From assembly GCA_903932695.1 (NCBI GenBank), contig CAIZGZ010000199.1, forward strand, positions 1-24,652: 24,652 nucleotides of DNA. The letters run 5' to 3'. The notes under the pieces are model-generated. The model saw only the letters and a list, made by a program, of their open reading frames with translations. It was not told the DNA's origin and did not search any database. The stretch comes from an uncultured Actinomycetes bacterium (lineage in GTDB: Bacteria; Actinomycetota; Actinomycetes; Nanopelagicales; Nanopelagicaceae). Below, piece by piece: positions 24,394-24,652 of this stretch; position 1 is the first letter of the stretch; the number at the start of each line of letters is the position of its first letter. The position numbers and the translations under genes were made by a program.

Positions 24394-24471
24394 GTGCATT
24401 GTGGAGAGAGATCCGCTGTGCATTGTGGGCTTAAAGTGCATTGTGGGCTTAAAGTGCATTGTGGGCATAAA
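24394..24471. repeat. array of four direct repeats, 18-bp unit
   Basis: GTGCATTGTGGGCTTAAA occurs at 24418-24435 and 24436-24453, with a one-base variant (GGGCATAAA end) at 24454-24471. A partial copy (GTGCATTGTGG) is at 24394-24404. Spacings are 24, 18 and 18. The array lies between the rRNA-operon terminator and the ssb-like gene, 47 to 124 bases upstream of its start codon. Confidence 0.95.
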
Positions 24472-24514
24472 AAAAGAGCGCATACTCTGATCGAAATCAA
24501 AGCCTGCGCTCTTT
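24469..24514 (-). terminator. rRNA operon terminator with UUCG tetraloop
   Basis: Minus strand: a 10-bp outer stem (AAAGAGCGCA against TGCGCTCTTT), a small internal mismatch, then a 7-bp inner stem (CTTTGAT against ATCAGAG) capped by TTCG, followed by TTTT beyond the stem (seven T in total). It begins ten bases after the 5S 3' end. A strong classical intrinsic terminator. Confidence 0.93.
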
Positions 24515-24523
24515 ATAAATGAT

Positions 24524-24642
24524 GTCCGGCGGCGATCTACTCTCCCACAAGGTCCCCCTTGCAGTACCATCGACGCTGAGAGGCTTAGCTTCCGGGTTCG
24601 GAATGGGACCGGGCGTTTCCCTCTCGCTATGGCCGCCGAAAC
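24524..24642 (-). rRNA. rrf: 5S ribosomal RNA
   Basis: About 119 bases matching actinobacterial 5S rRNA on the minus strand. The 5' end is near GTTTCGGCGG (24642), the middle has CATTCCGAACCCGGAAGCTA and GATGGTACTGCA, and the 3' end has GTGGGAGAGTAGATCGCCGC then CGGAC. The 5' and 3' ends pair (CGGCGGC with GCCGCCG) to form helix I. Ends are approximate to a few bases. It is the last gene of an rRNA operon whose 23S gene must lie beyond the right edge. Confidence 0.97.
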
Positions 24643-24652
24643 TCTTTCGAGA

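Noticed and set aside
24394..24471. CRISPR array
   Set aside because: The units are directly joined or separated by six bases, so there is no room for spacers, and no cas gene is present.
24348..24500. Open frame upstream of the ssb-like ATG giving a repeated SPQCTL cysteine-rich peptide
   Set aside because: It would start inside the rRNA terminator hairpin and run through the tandem repeats. The repeat spacings happen to be multiples of three, which keeps the frame open. No ribosome binding site.

Overview
The window is a dense stretch of an actinobacterial chromosome. It carries about 25 protein genes, one of them cut by the left edge, plus a 5S rRNA gene at the right edge. Base composition looks close to 50% GC by eye, gaps are very short and many genes overlap by 4 to 14 bases. 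Nearly every gene matches a conserved actinobacterial gene, several of them in the order known from Mycobacterium. HelY with FenA resembles the Rv2092c/Rv2090 region. pgsA, gcvH, garA, MerR, DUF151, MerR and gcvP resemble Rv1822-Rv1832. tlyA, NAD kinase, recN, pyrG, xerD, parA, scpA, scpB, rluB, cmk and der resemble Rv1693-Rv1713. Three blocks that are apart in Mycobacterium lie together here with intervening genes missing, which fits a small streamlined actinobacterium (for example a freshwater Nanopelagicales-type lineage). The lineage is an inference from composition and compaction. The family calls rest on motifs I can read.

Layout. Bases 2-3922 (+): a Mtr4/HelY-type helicase (partial), a FenA-type 5' nuclease and a Ppm1-type polyprenol-phosphate mannosyltransferase. 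Bases 4016-9683 (-): gcvH, garA, ftsR-like MerR, DUF151, resR-like MerR and gcvP, listed in transcription order. This is the glycine cleavage P and H proteins interleaved with regulators of central metabolism and cell division. Bases 9755-13809 (-): chorismate mutase, prephenate dehydrogenase, a fused cytidylate kinase/Der GTPase, and a CDP-alcohol phosphatidyltransferase. Bases 13810-14075: an AT-rich gap without genes. Bases 14076-16387 (-): scpA, scpB and rluB. Bases 16454-17769 (+): an orphan ParA ATPase and a small ribbon-helix-helix-like protein, divergent from scpA. Bases 17783-23956 (-): a 59-aa protein, tlyA, NAD kinase, recN, pyrG and xerD. Bases 23970-24347 (-): a short SSB-like OB-fold protein. 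Bases 24394-24471: four direct repeats. Then the rRNA-operon terminator and 5S rRNA, both on the minus strand.

How it works together. The right half is a chromosome-maintenance neighbourhood: condensin partners ScpA/ScpB, a ParA-like ATPase with a putative DNA-binding partner, the XerD recombinase, RecN, CTP synthase, NAD kinase and rRNA modification enzymes. The left half joins amino-acid and one-carbon metabolism (AroH, TyrA, GcvH, GcvP) with the phospho-switch protein GarA and two MerR regulators.

I do not see a wholly new defence or mobile system; there is no transposase, CRISPR or phage gene. The items most worth a second look are the ParA/RHH pair beside condensin, the 18-bp repeat array between the rRNA terminator and the ssb-like gene, a recurring TANNNT-six bases-ATG arrangement that suggests leaderless mRNAs, the AT-rich gap before aroH, and terminators built into coding ends.
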